Assembly (NCBI RefSeq): GCF_034190915.1
Contig: NW_026947629.1
Coordinates: 434,001-498,000 of the forward strand
Direction of reading: 5' to 3'
DNA: 64,000 nt
Origin: Cavia porcellus
Lineage: Eukaryota > Chordata > Mammalia > Rodentia > Caviidae
Part shown: positions 1-15,100 of the stretch, piece by piece
Position numbering within the stretch: position 1 is the first letter of the stretch
Layout: every line of letters starts with the position of its first letter
Notes under the pieces: model-generated
What the model saw: the letters and a program-made list of their open reading frames with translations, nothing else
Database searches by the model: none
Told to the model about the DNA's origin: nothing
Program-made: the position numbers and the translations under genes

Positions 1-67
1 CACCCCGTGATGTTTTTCTCACTCCTACTAGTGAATCTAATGTAACACACACCCATACAATGCGCAC
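1..67 (+). repeat. Reference satellite monomer and its internal anatomy
   Basis: This first monomer matches the commonest form and sets the numbering. Composition is 19 A, 22 C, 8 G and 18 T. Landmarks are a C4 run with CpG at 3-7, a T5 tract at 13-17, TCACT at 19-23 facing AGTGA at 30-34 across a 6-base loop, the palindrome ACTAGT at 27-32, a CA tract at 46-51, CACCCATACA at 50-59, and the palindrome TGCGCA with the second CpG at 61-66. The main variable positions are 26 (T/C), 37-38, 44 (A/G), 52 (C/A), 58 (C/A/T) and 62 (G/A/T). Because 67 leaves remainder 1 when divided by 3, reading frame changes at every monomer and returns only after three. Confidence 0.95.
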
Positions 68-1110
68 CACCCCTTGATGTTTTTCTCACTCCTACTAGTG
101 AATCTAATGTAACACACACCCATACAATGCGCACCACCCCGTGATGTTTTTCTCACTCCCACTAGTGAATCTAATGTAACACACACCCATACAATGCGCA
201 CCTCCCCGTGATGTTTTTCTCACTCCTACTAGTGAATCTAATGTGACAAACACCCATACAATGCGCACCACCCCGTGATGTTTTTCTCACTCCTACTAGT
301 GAATCCAATGTGACACACACCCATACAATGCGCACCACCCCGTGATGTTTTTCTCACTCCTACTAGTGAATCCAATGTGACACACACCCATAAAATGCGC
401 ACCACCCCGTGATGTTTTTCTCACTCCTACTAGTGAATCTAATGTGACACACACCCATACAATGCGCACCACCCCGTGATGTTTTTCTCACTCCTACTAG
501 TGAATGTAATGTGACACACACCCATACAATGCGCACCACCCTGTGATGTTTTTCTCACTCCTACTAGTGAATGTAATGTAACACACACCCATACAATGCG
601 CACCACCCCGTGATGTTTTTCTCACACCTACTAGTGAATCTAATGGAACACACACCCATACAATGCGCACCACCCCGTGATGTTTTTCTCACTCCTACTA
701 TTGAATCTAATGTAACACACACCCATAAAATGCGCACCACCCCGTGATGTTTTTCTCACTCCTACTAGTGAATCCAATGTAACACACACCCATACAATGC
801 GCACCACCCCGTGATGTTTTTCTCACTCCTACTAGTGAATCTAATGTAACACACACCCATACAATTCGCACCACCCCGTGATGTTTTTCTCACTCCCACT
901 AGTGAATCTAATGTAACAGACACCCATACAATGCGCACCACCCCGTGATGTTTTTCTCACTCCCACTAGTGAATCTAATGTGACACACACCCATACAATG
1001 CGCACCTCCCCGTGATGTTTTTCTCACCCCTACTAGTGAATCTAATGTGACACACACCCATACAATGCGCACCACCCCGTGATGTTTTTCTCACTCCTAC
1101 TAGTGAATCC
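1..1110 (+). repeat. Diverged older duplicate of 5,359-6,670
   Basis: Rare landmarks appear in the same order at constant offset 5,358: CACCTCC (T at 203 and 5,561), CACACC (623 and 5,981), TTGA in place of GTGA (701 and 6,059) and ATTCGC (864 and 6,222). After 864 the offset becomes 5,559 (ACAGAC at 916 and 6,475; CACCTCC at 1,007 and 6,566), meaning three extra monomers in the right copy. Many single-base differences separate the copies, so this duplication is older than the near-identical blocks. Confidence 0.75.
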
Positions 1111-3197
1111 AATGTGACACACATCCATACAATGCGCACCACACCGTGATGTTTTTCTCACTCCTACTAGTGAATCCAATGTGACACACACCCATACAAT
1201 GCGCACCACACCGTGATGTTTTTCTCACTCCCACTAGTGAATCTAATGTGACACACACCCATACAATGCGCACCACCCCGTGATGTTTTTCTCACTCCTA
1301 CTAGTGAATCCAATGTAACACACACCCATACAATGCGCACCACCCCGTGATGTTTTTCTCACTCCTACTTGTGAATCTAATGTAACACACACCCATACAA
1401 TTCGCACCACCCCGTGATGTTTTTCTCACTCCCACTAGTGAATCTAATGTAACACACACCCATACAATGCGCACCACCCCGTGATGTTTTTCTCACGCCC
1501 ACTAGTGAATCTAATGTAACACACACCCATACAATGCGCACCACCCCGTGATGTTTTTCTCACTCCCACTAGTGAATCTAATGTAACACACACCCGTACA
1601 ATGCGCACCACACCGTGATGTTTTTCTCACTCCCACTAGTGAATCTAATGTAACACACACCCATACAATGCGCACCACCCCTGATGTTTTTCTCACTCCT
1701 ACTAGTGAATCCAATGTGACACACACCCATACAATGCGCACCACCCCGTGATGTTTTTCTCACTCCTACTAGTGAATACAATGTGACACACACCCATACA
1801 ATGCGCACCACCCCGTGATGTTTTTCTCACTCCTACTAGTGAATCCAATGTGACACACACCCATACAATGCGCACCAGCCCGTGATGTTTTTCTCACTCC
1901 TACTAGTGAATCCAATGTGACACACACCCATACAATGCGCACCACCCCGTGATGTTTTTCTCACTCCTACTAGTGAATCCAATGTGACACACACCCATAC
2001 AATGCGCACCACCCCGTGATGTTTTTCTCACTCGTACTAGTGAATCCAATGTGACACACACCCATACAATGCGCACCACCCCGTGATGTTTTTCTCACTC
2101 CTACTAGTGAATCCAATGTGACACACACCCATACAATGCGCACCACCCCGTGATGTTTTTCTCACTCCTACTAGTGAATCTAATGTGACACACACCCATA
2201 CAATGCGCACCACCCCGTGATGTTTTTCTCACTCCTACTAGTGAATGTAATGTAACACACAACCATACAATGCGCACCACCCCGTGATGTTTTTCTCACT
2301 CCTACTAGTGAATCTAATGTAACACACAACCATACAATGCGCACCACCCCGTGATGTTTTTCTCACTCCTAGTAGTGAATCTAATGTGACACACACCCAT
2401 ACAATGCGCACCACCCCGTGATGTTTTTCTCACTCCTACTAGTGAATACAATGTGACACACACCCATACAATGCGCACCACCCCGTGATGTTTTTCTCAC
2501 TCCTACTAGTGAATACAATGTGACACACACCCATACAATGCGCACCACCCCGTGATGTTTTTCTCACTCCTACTAGTGAATCCAATGTGACACACACCCA
2601 TACAATGCGCACCACCCCGTGATGTTTTTCTCACTCCTACTAGTGAATCCAATGTGACACACACCCATACAATGCGCACCACCCCGTGATGTTTTTCTCA
2701 CTCCTACTAGTGAATCCAATGTGACACACACCCATACAATGCGCACCACCCCGTGATGTTTTTCTCACTCCTACTAGTGAATCCAATGTGACACACACCC
2801 ATACAATGCGCACCACCCCGTGATGTTTTTCTCACTCCTACTAGTGAATCCAATGTGACACACACCCATACAATGCGCACCACCCCGTGATGTTTTTCTC
2901 ACTCCTACTAGTGAATCTAATGTGACACACACCCATACAATGCGCACCACCCCGTGATGTTTTTCTCACTCCTACTAGTGAATGTAATGTAACACACACC
3001 CATACAATGCGCACCACCCCGTGATGTTTTTCTCACTCCCACTAGTGAATCTAATGTAACACACACCCGTACAATGCGCACCACACCGTGATGTTTTTCT
3101 CACTCCCACTAGTGAATCTAATGTAACACACACCCATACAATGCGCACCACCCCGTGATGTTTTTCTCACTCCTACTAGTGAATCCAATGTGACACA

Positions 3198-6100
3198 CAC
3201 CCATACAATGCGCACCACCCCGTGATGTTTTTCTCACTCCTACTAGTGAATCTAATGTAACACACACCCATAAAATGCGCACCACGCCGTGATGTTTTTC
3301 TCACTCCTACTAGTGAATCCAATGTAACACACACCCATACAATGCGCACCACCCCGTGATGTTTTTCTCACTCCCACTAGTGAATCTAATGTAACACACA
3401 CCCATACAATGCGCACCACCCCGTGATGTTTTTCTCACTCCCACTAGTGAATCTAATGTAACACACACCCGTACAATGCGCACCACACCGTGATGTTTTT
3501 CTCACTCCCACTAGTGAATCTAATGTAACACACACCCATACAATGCGCACCACCCCGTGATGTTTTTCTCACTCCTACTAGTGAATCCAATGTGACACAC
3601 ACCCATACAATGCGCACCACCCCGTGATGTTTTTCTCACTCCTACTAGTGAATACAATGTGACACACACCCATACAATGCGCACCACCCCGTGATGTTTT
3701 TCTCACTCCTACTAGTGAATCCAATGTGACACACACCCATACAATGCGCACCACCCCGTGATGTTTTTCTCACTCCTACTAGTGAATCCAATGTGACACA
3801 CACCCATACAATGCGCACCACCCCGTGATGTTTTTCTCACTCCTACTAGTGAATCCAATGTGACACACACCCATACAATGCGCACCACCCCGTGATGTTT
3901 TTCTCACTCCTACTAGTGAATCCAATGTGACACACACCCATACAATGCGCACCACCCCGTGATGTTTTTCTCACTCCTACTAGTGAATCCAATGTGACAC
4001 ACACCCATACAATGCGCACCACGCCGTGATGTTTTTCTCACTCCTACTAGTGAATGTAATGTAACACACACCCATACAATGCGCACCACCCCGTGATGTT
4101 TTTCTCACTCCTACTAGTGAATCTAATGTAACACACACCCATAAAATGCGCACCACGCCGTGATGTTTTTCTCACTCCTACTAGTGAATCCAATGTAACA
4201 CACACCCATACAATGCGCACCACCCCGTGATGTTTTTCTCACTCCCACTAGTGAATCTAATGTAACACACACCCATACAATGCGCACCACCCCGTGATGT
4301 TTTTCTCACTCCCACTAGTGAATCTAATGTAACACACACCCGTACAATGCGCACCACACCGTGATGTTTTTCTCACTCCCACTAGTGAATCTAATGTAAC
4401 ACACACCCATACAATGCGCACCACCCCGTGATGTTTTTCTCACTCCTACTAGTGAATCCAATGTGACACACACCCATACAATGCGCACCACCCCGTGATG
4501 TTTTTCTCACTCCTACTAGTGAATCCAATGTGACACACACCCATACAATGCGCACCACCCCGTGATGTTTTTCTCACTCCTACTAGTGAATCCAATGTGA
4601 CACACACCCATACAATGCGCACCACCCCGTGATGTTTTTCTCACTCCTACTAGTGAATCTAATGTGACACACACCCATACAATGCGCACCACCCCGTGAT
4701 GTTTTTCTCACTCCTACTAGTGAATGTAATGTAACACACAACCATACAATGCGCACCACCCCGTGATGTTTTTCTCACTCCTACTAGTGAATCTAATGTA
4801 ACACACAACCATACAATGCGCACCACCCCGTGATGTTTTTCTCACTCCTAGTAGTGAATCTAATGTGACACACACCCATACAATGCGCACCACCCCGTGA
4901 TGTTTTTCTCACTCCTATAGTGAATACAATGTGACACACACCCATACAATGCGCACCAACCCGTGATGTTTTTCTCACTCCTACTAGTGAATCCAATGTG
5001 ACACACAACCATACAATGCGCAAAACCCCGTGATGTTTTTCTCACTCCCACTAGTGAATCTAATGTAACACACACCCATACAATGCGCACCACCCCGTGA
5101 TGTATTTCTCACTCCCACTAGTGAATCTAATGTAACACACACCCATACAATGCGCACCACCGCGTGATGTTTTTCTCACTCCCACTAGTGAATCTAATGT
5201 AACACACAACCATACAATACGCACCACCCCGTGATGTTTTTCTCACTCATACTAGTGAATCCAATGTAACACACACCCATACAATGCGCACCACCCCGTG
5301 ATGTTTTTCTCACTCCTACTAGTGAATCTAATGTAACACACACCCATACAATGCGCACCACCCCGTGATGTTTTTCTCACTCCCACTAGTGAATCTAATG
5401 TAACACACACCCATACAATGCGCACCACACCGTGATGTTTTTCTCACTCCCACTAGTGAATCTAATGTGACAGACACCCATACAATGCGCACCACCCCGT
5501 GATGTTTTTCTCACTCCCACTAGTGAATCTAATGTAACACACACCCATACAATGCGCACCTCCCCGTGATGTTTTTCTCACTCCTACTAGTGAATCTAAT
5601 GTGACACACACCCATACAATGCGCACCACCCCGTGATGTTTTTCTCACTCCTACTAGTGAATCCAATGTGACACACACCCATACAATGCGCACCACCCCG
5701 TGATGTTTTTCTCACTCCTACTAGTGAATCCAATGTGACACACACCCATACAATGCGCACCAGCCCGTGATGTTTTTCTCACTCCTACTAGTGAATCTAA
5801 TGTGACACACACCCATACAATGCGCACCACCCCTTGATGTTTTTCTCACTCCTATTAGTGAATGTAATGTGACACACACCCATACAATGCGCACCACCCC
5901 GTGATGTTTTTCTCACTCCTACTAGTGAATGTAATGTAACACACACCCATACAATGCGCACCACCCCGTGATGTTTTTCTCACACCTACTAGTGAATCTA
6001 ATGTAACACACACCCATACAATGCGCACCACCCCGTGATGTTTTTCTCACTCCTACTATTGAATCTAATGTAACACACACCCATACAATGCGCACCACCC

Positions 6101-9100
6101 CGTGATGTTTTTCTCACTCCTACTAGTCAATCCAATGTAACACACACCCATACAATGCGCACCACCCCGTGATGTTTTTCTCACTCCTACTAGTGAATCT
6201 AATGTAACACACACCCATACAATTCGCACCACCCCGTGATGTTTTTCTCACTCCCACTAGTGAATCTAATGTAACACACACCCATACAATGCGCACCACC
6301 CCGTGATGTTTTTCTCACTCCCACTAGTGAATCTAATGTAACACACACCCATACAATGCGCACCACCCCGTGATGTTTTTCTCACTCCCACTAGTGAATC
6401 TAATGTAACACACACCCATACAATGCGCACCACACCGTGATGTTTTTCTCACTCCCACTAGTGAATCTAATGTAACAGACACCCATACAATGCGCACCAC
6501 CCCGTGATGTTTTTCTCACTCCCACTAGTGAATCTAATGTGACACACACCCATACAATGCGCACCTCCCCGTGATGTTTTTCTCACCCCTACTAGTGAAT
6601 CTAATGTGACACACACCCATACAATGCGCACCACCCCGTGATGTTTTTCTCACCCCTACTAGTGAATCCAATGTGACACACACCCATACAATGCGCACCA
6701 CCCCGTGACGTTTTTCTCACTCCTACTAGTGAATCCAATGTGACACACACCCATACAATGCGCACCACCCCGTGATGTTTTTCTCACTCCTACTAGTGAA
6801 TACAATGTGACACACACCCATACAATGCGCACCACCCCGTGATGTTTTTCACTCCTACTAGTGAATCCAATGTGACACACACCCATACAATGCGCACCAC
6901 CCCGTGATGTTTTTCTCACTCCTACTAGTGAATGTAATGTAACACACACCCATACAATGCGCACCACCCCGTGATGTTTTTCTCACTCCTACTAGTGAAT
7001 CTAATGTAACACACACCCATACAATGCGCACCACCCCGTGATGTTTTTCTCACTCCTACTAGTGAATCCAATGTAACACACACCCATACAATGCGCACCA
7101 CCCCGTGATGTTTTTCTCACTCCTACTAGTGAATCTAATGTAACACACACCCATACAATTCGCACCACCCCGTGATGTTTTTCTCACTCCCACTAGTGAA
7201 TCTAATGTAACACACACCCATACAATGCGCACCACTCCGTGATGTTTTTCTTACTCCCACTAGTGAATCTAATGTAACACACACCCATACAATGCGCACC
7301 ACACCGTGATGTTTTTCTCACTCCTACTCGTGAATCTAATGTGACACACACCCATACAATGCGCACCACCCCGTGATGTTTTTCTCACTCCCACTAGTGA
7401 ATCTAATGTGACACACACCCATACAATGCGCACCTCCCCGTGATGTTTTTCTCAGCCCTACTAGTGAATCTAATGTGACACACACCCATACAATGCGCAC
7501 CACCCCGTGATGTTTTTCTCACTCCTACTAGTGAATCCAATGTGACACACACCCATACAATGCGCACCACCCCGTGATGTTTTTCTCACTCCTACTAGTG
7601 AATACAATGTGACACACACCCATACAATGCGCACCACCCCGTGATGTTTTTCTCACTCCTACTAGTGAATACAATGTGACACACACCCATACAATGCGCA
7701 CCACCCCGTGATGTTTTTCTCACTCCTACTAGTGAATCCAATGTGACACACACCCATACAATGCGCACCACCCCGTGATGTTTTTCTGACTCCTACTAGT
7801 GAATCCAATGTGACACACACCCATACAATGCGCACCACCCCGTGATGTTTTTCTCACTCCTACTAGTGAATCCAATGTGACACACACCCATACAATGCGC
7901 ACCACCCCGTGATGTTTTTCTCACTCCTACTAGTGAATCCAATGTGACACACACCCATACAATGCGCACCACCCCGTGATGTTTTTCTCACTCCTACTAG
8001 TGAATCTAATGTGACACACACCCATACAATGCGCACCACCCCGTGATGTTTTTCTCACTCCTACTAGTGAATCTAATGTGACACACAACCATACAATGCG
8101 CACCACCCCGTGATGTTTTTCTCACTCCTAGTAGTGAATCTAATGTGACACACACCCATACAATGCGCACCACCCCGTGATGTTTTTCTCACTCCTACTA
8201 GTGAATACAATGTGACACACACCCATACAATGCGCACCACCCCGTGATGTTTTTCTCACTCCTACTAGTGAATCCAATGTGACACACACCCATACAATGC
8301 GCACCACCCCGTGATGTTTTTCTCACTCCTACTAGTGAATCTAATGTAACACACACCCATACAATGCGCACCACCCCGTGATGTTTTTCTCACTCCCACT
8401 AGTGAATCTAATGTAACACACACCCATACAATGCGCACCACCCCGTGATGTATTTCTCACTCCCACTAGTGAATCAAATGTAACACACACCCATACATGC
8501 GCACCACCCCGTGATGTTTTTCTCACTCCCACTAGTGAATCTAATGTAACACACAACCATACAATACGCACCACCCCGTGATGTTTTTCTCACTCATACT
8601 AGTGAATCCAATGTAACACACACCCATACAATGCGCACCACCCCGTGATGTTTTTCTCACTCCTACTAGTGAATACAATGTAACACACACCCATACAATG
8701 CGCACCACCCCGTGATGTTTTTCTCACTCCTACTAGTGAATCCAATGTGACACACACCCATACAATGCGCACCACCCCGTGATGTTTTTCTCACTCCTAC
8801 TAGTGAATCCAATGTAACACACACCCATACAATGCGCACCACCCCGTGATGTTTTTCTCACTCCTACTAGTGAATCTAATGTAACACACACCCATACAAT
8901 GCGCACCACCCCGTGATGTTTTTCTCACTCCTACTAGTGAATCTAATGTAACACACACCCATACAATGCGCACCACCCCGTGATGTTTTTCTCACTCCTA
9001 CTAGTGAATCTAATGTAACACACACCCATACAATGCGCACCTCCCCGTGATGTTTTTCTCACTCCTACTAGTGAATCTAATGTAACACACACCCATACAA

Positions 9101-12100
9101 TGCGCACCACCCCGTGATGTTTTTCTCACTCCTACTAGTGAATCCAATGTAACACACACCCATACAATGCGCACCACCCCGTGATGTTTTTCTCACTCCT
9201 ACTAGTGAATCTAATGTAACACACAACCATACAATGCGCACCACCCCGTGATGTTTTTCTCACGCCTAGTAGTGCATCTAATGTAACACACACCCATACA
9301 ATGCGCACCACCCCGTGATGTTTTTCTCACTCCTACTAGTGAATCTAATGTAACACTCACCCATACAATGCGCACCACCCCGTGATGTTTTTCTCACTCC
9401 TACTAGTGAATCTAATGTAACACACACCCATAAAATGCGCACCACGCCGTGATGTTTTTCTCACTCCTACTAGTGAATCCAATGTAACACACACCCATAC
9501 AATGCGCACCACCCCGTGATGTTTTTCTCACTCCCACTAGTGAATCTAATGTAACACACACCCATACAATGCGCACCACCCCGTGATGTTTTTCTCACTC
9601 CCACTAGTGAATCTAATGTAACACACACCCGTACAATGCGCACCACACCGTGATGTTTTTCTCACTCCCACTAGTGAATCTAATGTAACACACACCCATA
9701 CAATGCGCACCACCCCGTGATGTTTTTCTCACTCCTACTAGTGAATCCAATGTGACACACACCCATACAATGCGCACCACCCCGTGATGTTTTTCTCACT
9801 CCTACTAGTGAATACAATGTGACACACACCCATACAATGCGCACCACCCCGTGATGTTTTTCTCACTCCTACTAGTGAATCCAATGTGACACACACCCAT
9901 ACAATGCGCACCACCCCGTGATGTTTTTCTCACTCCTACTAGTGAATCCAATGTGACACACACCCATACAATGCGCACCACCCCGTGATGTTTTTCTCAC
10001 TCCTACTAGTGAATCCAATGTGACACACACCCATACAATGCGCACCACCCCGTGATGTTTTTCTCACTCCTACTAGTGAATCCAATGTGACACACACCCA
10101 TACAATGCGCACCACCCCGTGATGTTTTTCTCACTCCTACTAGTGAATCCAATGTGACACACACCCATACAATGCGCACCACGCCGTGATGTTTTTCTCA
10201 CTCCTACTAGTGAATGTAATGTAACACACACCCATACAATGCGCACCACCCCGTGATGTTTTTCTCACTCCTACTAGTGAATCTAATGTAACACACACCC
10301 ATAAAATGCGCACCACGCCGTGATGTTTTTCTCACTCCTACTAGTGAATCCAATGTAACACACACCCATACAATGCGCACCACCCCGTGATGTTTTTCTC
10401 ACTCCCACTAGTGAATCTAATGTAACACACACCCATACAATGCGCACCACCCCGTGATGTTTTTCTCACTCCCACTAGTGAATCTAATGTAACACACACC
10501 CGTACAATGCGCACCACACCGTGATGTTTTTCTCACTCCCACTAGTGAATCTAATGTAACACACACCCATACAATGCGCACCACCCCGTGATGTTTTTCT
10601 CACTCCTACTAGTGAATCCAATGTGACACACACCCATACAATGCGCACCACCCCGTGATGTTTTTCTCACTCCTACTAGTGAATCCAATGTGACACACAC
10701 CCATACAATGCGCACCACCCCGTGATGTTTTTCTCACTCCTACTAGTGAATCCAATGTGACACACACCCATACAATGCGCACCACCCCGTGATGTTTTTC
10801 TCACTCCTACTAGTGAATCTAATGTGACACACACCCATACAATGCGCACCACCCCGTGATGTTTTTCTCACTCCTACTAGTGAATGTAATGTAACACACA
10901 ACCATACAATGCGCACCACCCCGTGATGTTTTTCTCACTCCTACTAGTGAATCTAATGTAACACACAACCATACAATGCGCACCACCCCGTGATGTTTTT
11001 CTCACTCCTAGTAGTGAATCTAATGTGACACACACCCATACAATGCGCACCACCCCGTGATGTTTTTCTCACTCCTATAGTGAATACAATGTGACACACA
11101 CCCATACAATGCGCACCAACCCGTGATGTTTTTCTCACTCCTACTAGTGAATCCAATGTGACACACAACCATACAATGCGCAAAACCCCGTGATGTTTTT
11201 CTCACTCCCACTAGTGAATCTAATGTAACACACACCCATACAATGCGCACCACCCCGTGATGTATTTCTCACTCCCACTAGTGAATCTAATGTAACACAC
11301 ACCCATACAATGCGCACCACCGCGTGATGTTTTTCTCACTCCCACTAGTGAATCTAATGTAACACACAACCATACAATACGCACCACCCCGTGATGTTTT
11401 TCTCACTCATACTAGTGAATCCAATGTAACACACACCCATACAATGCGCACCACCCCGTGATGTTTTTCTCACTCCTACTAGTGAATCTAATGTAACACA
11501 CACCCATACAATGCGCACCACCCCGTGATGTTTTTCTCACTCCCACTAGTGAATCTAATGTAACACACACCCATACAATGCGCACCACACCGTGATGTTT
11601 TTCTCACTCCCACTAGTGAATCTAATGTGACAGACACCCATACAATGCGCACCACCCCGTGATGTTTTTCTCACTCCCACTAGTGAATCTAATGTAACAC
11701 ACACCCATACAATGCGCACCTCCCCGTGATGTTTTTCTCACTCCTACTAGTGAATCTAATGTGACACACACCCATACAATGCGCACCACCCCGTGATGTT
11801 TTTCTCACTCCTACTAGTGAATCCAATGTGACACACACCCATACAATGCGCACCACCCCGTGATGTTTTTCTCACTCCTACTAGTGAATCCAATGTGACA
11901 CACACCCATACAATGCGCACCAGCCCGTGATGTTTTTCTCACTCCTACTAGTGAATCTAATGTGACACACACCCATACAATGCGCACCACCCCTTGATGT
12001 TTTTCTCACTCCTATTAGTGAATGTAATGTGACACACACCCATACAATGCGCACCACCCCGTGATGTTTTTCTCACTCCTACTAGTGAATGTAATGTAAC

Positions 12101-15100
12101 ACACACCCATACAATGCGCACCACCCCGTGATGTTTTTCTCACACCTACTAGTGAATCTAATGTAACACACACCCATACAATGCGCACCACCCCGTGATG
12201 TTTTTCTCACTCCTACTATTGAATCTAATGTAACACACACCCATACAATGCGCACCACCCCGTGATGTTTTTCTCACTCCTACTAGTCAATCCAATGTAA
12301 CACACACCCATACAATGCGCACCACCCCGTGATGTTTTTCTCACTCCTACTAGTGAATCTAATGTAACACACACCCATACAATTCGCACCACCCCGTGAT
12401 GTTTTTCTCACTCCCACTAGTGAATCTAATGTAACACACACCCATACAATGCGCACCACCCCGTGATGTTTTTCTCACTCCCACTAGTGAATCTAATGTA
12501 ACACACACCCATACAATGCGCACCACCCCGTGATGTTTTTCTCACTCCCACTAGTGAATCTAATGTAACACACACCCATACAATGCGCACCACACCGTGA
12601 TGTTTTTCTCACTCCCACTAGTGAATCTAATGTAACAGACACCCATACAATGCGCACCACCCCGTGATGTTTTTCTCACTCCCACTAGTGAATCTAATGT
12701 GACACACACCCATACAATGCGCACCTCCCCGTGATGTTTTTCTCACCCCTACTAGTGAATCTAATGTGACACACACCCATACAATGCGCACCACCCCGTG
12801 ATGTTTTTCTCACCCCTACTAGTGAATCCAATGTGACACACACCCATACAATGCGCACCACCCCGTGACGTTTTTCTCACTCCTACTAGTGAATCCAATG
12901 TGACACACACCCATACAATGCGCACCACCCCGTGATGTTTTTCTCACTCCTACTAGTGAATACAATGTGACACACACCCATACAATGCGCACCACCCCGT
13001 GATGTTTTTCACTCCTACTAGTGAATCCAATGTGACACACACCCATACAATGCGCACCACCCCGTGATGTTTTTCTCACTCCTACTAGTGAATGTAATGT
13101 AACACACACCCATACAATGCGCACCACCCCGTGATGTTTTTCTCACTCCTACTAGTGAATCTAATGTAACACACACCCATACAATGCGCACCACCCCGTG
13201 ATGTTTTTCTCACTCCTACTAGTGAATCCAATGTAACACACACCCATACAATGCGCACCACCCCGTGATGTTTTTCTCACTCCTACTAGTGAATCTAATG
13301 TAACACACACCCATACAATTCGCACCACCCCGTGATGTTTTTCTCACTCCCACTAGTGAATCTAATGTAACACACACCCATACAATGCGCACCACTCCGT
13401 GATGTTTTTCTTACTCCCACTAGTGAATCTAATGTAACACACACCCATACAATGCGCACCACACCGTGATGTTTTTCTCACTCCTACTCGTGAATCTAAT
13501 GTGACACACACCCATACAATGCGCACCACCCCGTGATGTTTTTCTCACTCCCACTAGTGAATCTAATGTGACACACACCCATACAATGCGCACCTCCCCG
13601 TGATGTTTTTCTCAGCCCTACTAGTGAATCTAATGTGACACACACCCATACAATGCGCACCACCCCGTGATGTTTTTCTCACTCCTACTAGTGAATCCAA
13701 TGTGACACACACCCATACAATGCGCACCACCCCGTGATGTTTTTCTCACTCCTACTAGTGAATACAATGTGACACACACCCATACAATGCGCACCACCCC
13801 GTGATGTTTTTCTCACTCCTACTAGTGAATACAATGTGACACACACCCATACAATGCGCACCACCCCGTGATGTTTTTCTCACTCCTACTAGTGAATCCA
13901 ATGTGACACACACCCATACAATGCGCACCACCCCGTGATGTTTTTCTGACTCCTACTAGTGAATCCAATGTGACACACACCCATACAATGCGCACCACCC
14001 CGTGATGTTTTTCTCACTCCTACTAGTGAATCCAATGTGACACACACCCATACAATGCGCACCACCCCGTGATGTTTTTCTCACTCCTACTAGTGAATCC
14101 AATGTGACACACACCCATACAATGCGCACCACCCCGTGATGTTTTTCTCACTCCTACTAGTGAATCTAATGTGACACACACCCATACAATGCGCACCACC
14201 CCGTGATGTTTTTCTCACTCCTACTAGTGAATCTAATGTGACACACAACCATACAATGCGCACCACCCCGTGATGTTTTTCTCACTCCTAGTAGTGAATC
14301 TAATGTGACACACACCCATACAATGCGCACCACCCCGTGATGTTTTTCTCACTCCTACTAGTGAATACAATGTGACACACACCCATACAATGCGCACCAC
14401 CCCGTGATGTTTTTCTCACTCCTACTAGTGAATCCAATGTGACACACACCCATACAATGCGCACCACCCCGTGATGTTTTTCTCACTCCTACTAGTGAAT
14501 CTAATGTAACACACACCCATACAATGCGCACCACCCCGTGATGTTTTTCTCACTCCCACTAGTGAATCTAATGTAACACACACCCATACAATGCGCACCA
14601 CCCCGTGATGTATTTCTCACTCCCACTAGTGAATCAAATGTAACACACACCCATACATGCGCACCACCCCGTGATGTTTTTCTCACTCCCACTAGTGAAT
14701 CTAATGTAACACACAACCATACAATACGCACCACCCCGTGATGTTTTTCTCACTCATACTAGTGAATCCAATGTAACACACACCCATACAATGCGCACCA
14801 CCCCGTGATGTTTTTCTCACTCCTACTAGTGAATACAATGTAACACACACCCATACAATGCGCACCACCCCGTGATGTTTTTCTCACTCCTACTAGTGAA
14901 TCCAATGTGACACACACCCATACAATGCGCACCACCCCGTGATGTTTTTCTCACTCCTACTAGTGAATCCAATGTAACACACACCCATACAATGCGCACC
15001 ACCCCGTGATGTTTTTCTCACTCCTACTAGTGAATCTAATGTAACACACACCCATACAATGCGCACCACCCCGTGATGTTTTTCTCACTCCTACTAGTGA

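Larger units (their letters stand above)
1..3197 (+). repeat. Left segment of the array with mixed monomer variants
   Basis: About 48 monomers precede the 6,160-bp tandem block. The right part (about 1,820-2,940) has runs of nearly identical monomers with CC at 37-38 and G at 44, suggesting local homogenisation. One monomer at about 1,681 lacks a G. The rare CCCGTAC variant at 1,596 recurs at 3,069, 22 monomers later with that 1-bp loss. No other element is visible. Confidence 0.8.

Noticed and set aside
13..17. Intrinsic bending from T5 tracts repeated each 67 bp
   Set aside because: The 67-bp spacing is about 6.4 helical turns at 10.5 bp per turn, so the tracts are out of phase and should not add up to net curvature.
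46..51. CA microsatellite
   Set aside because: The CA tract is only three to four units long and is an integral part of each monomer. It contracts at some sites but never expands in this window.
6659..6967. Other minus-strand frames of 76-102 codons (for example 6,659-6,967, 18,041-18,349 and 45,684-45,992)
   Set aside because: All are the same repeat-derived peptide in rotating frames. Their lengths depend on where indels or substitutions remove repeat stops.
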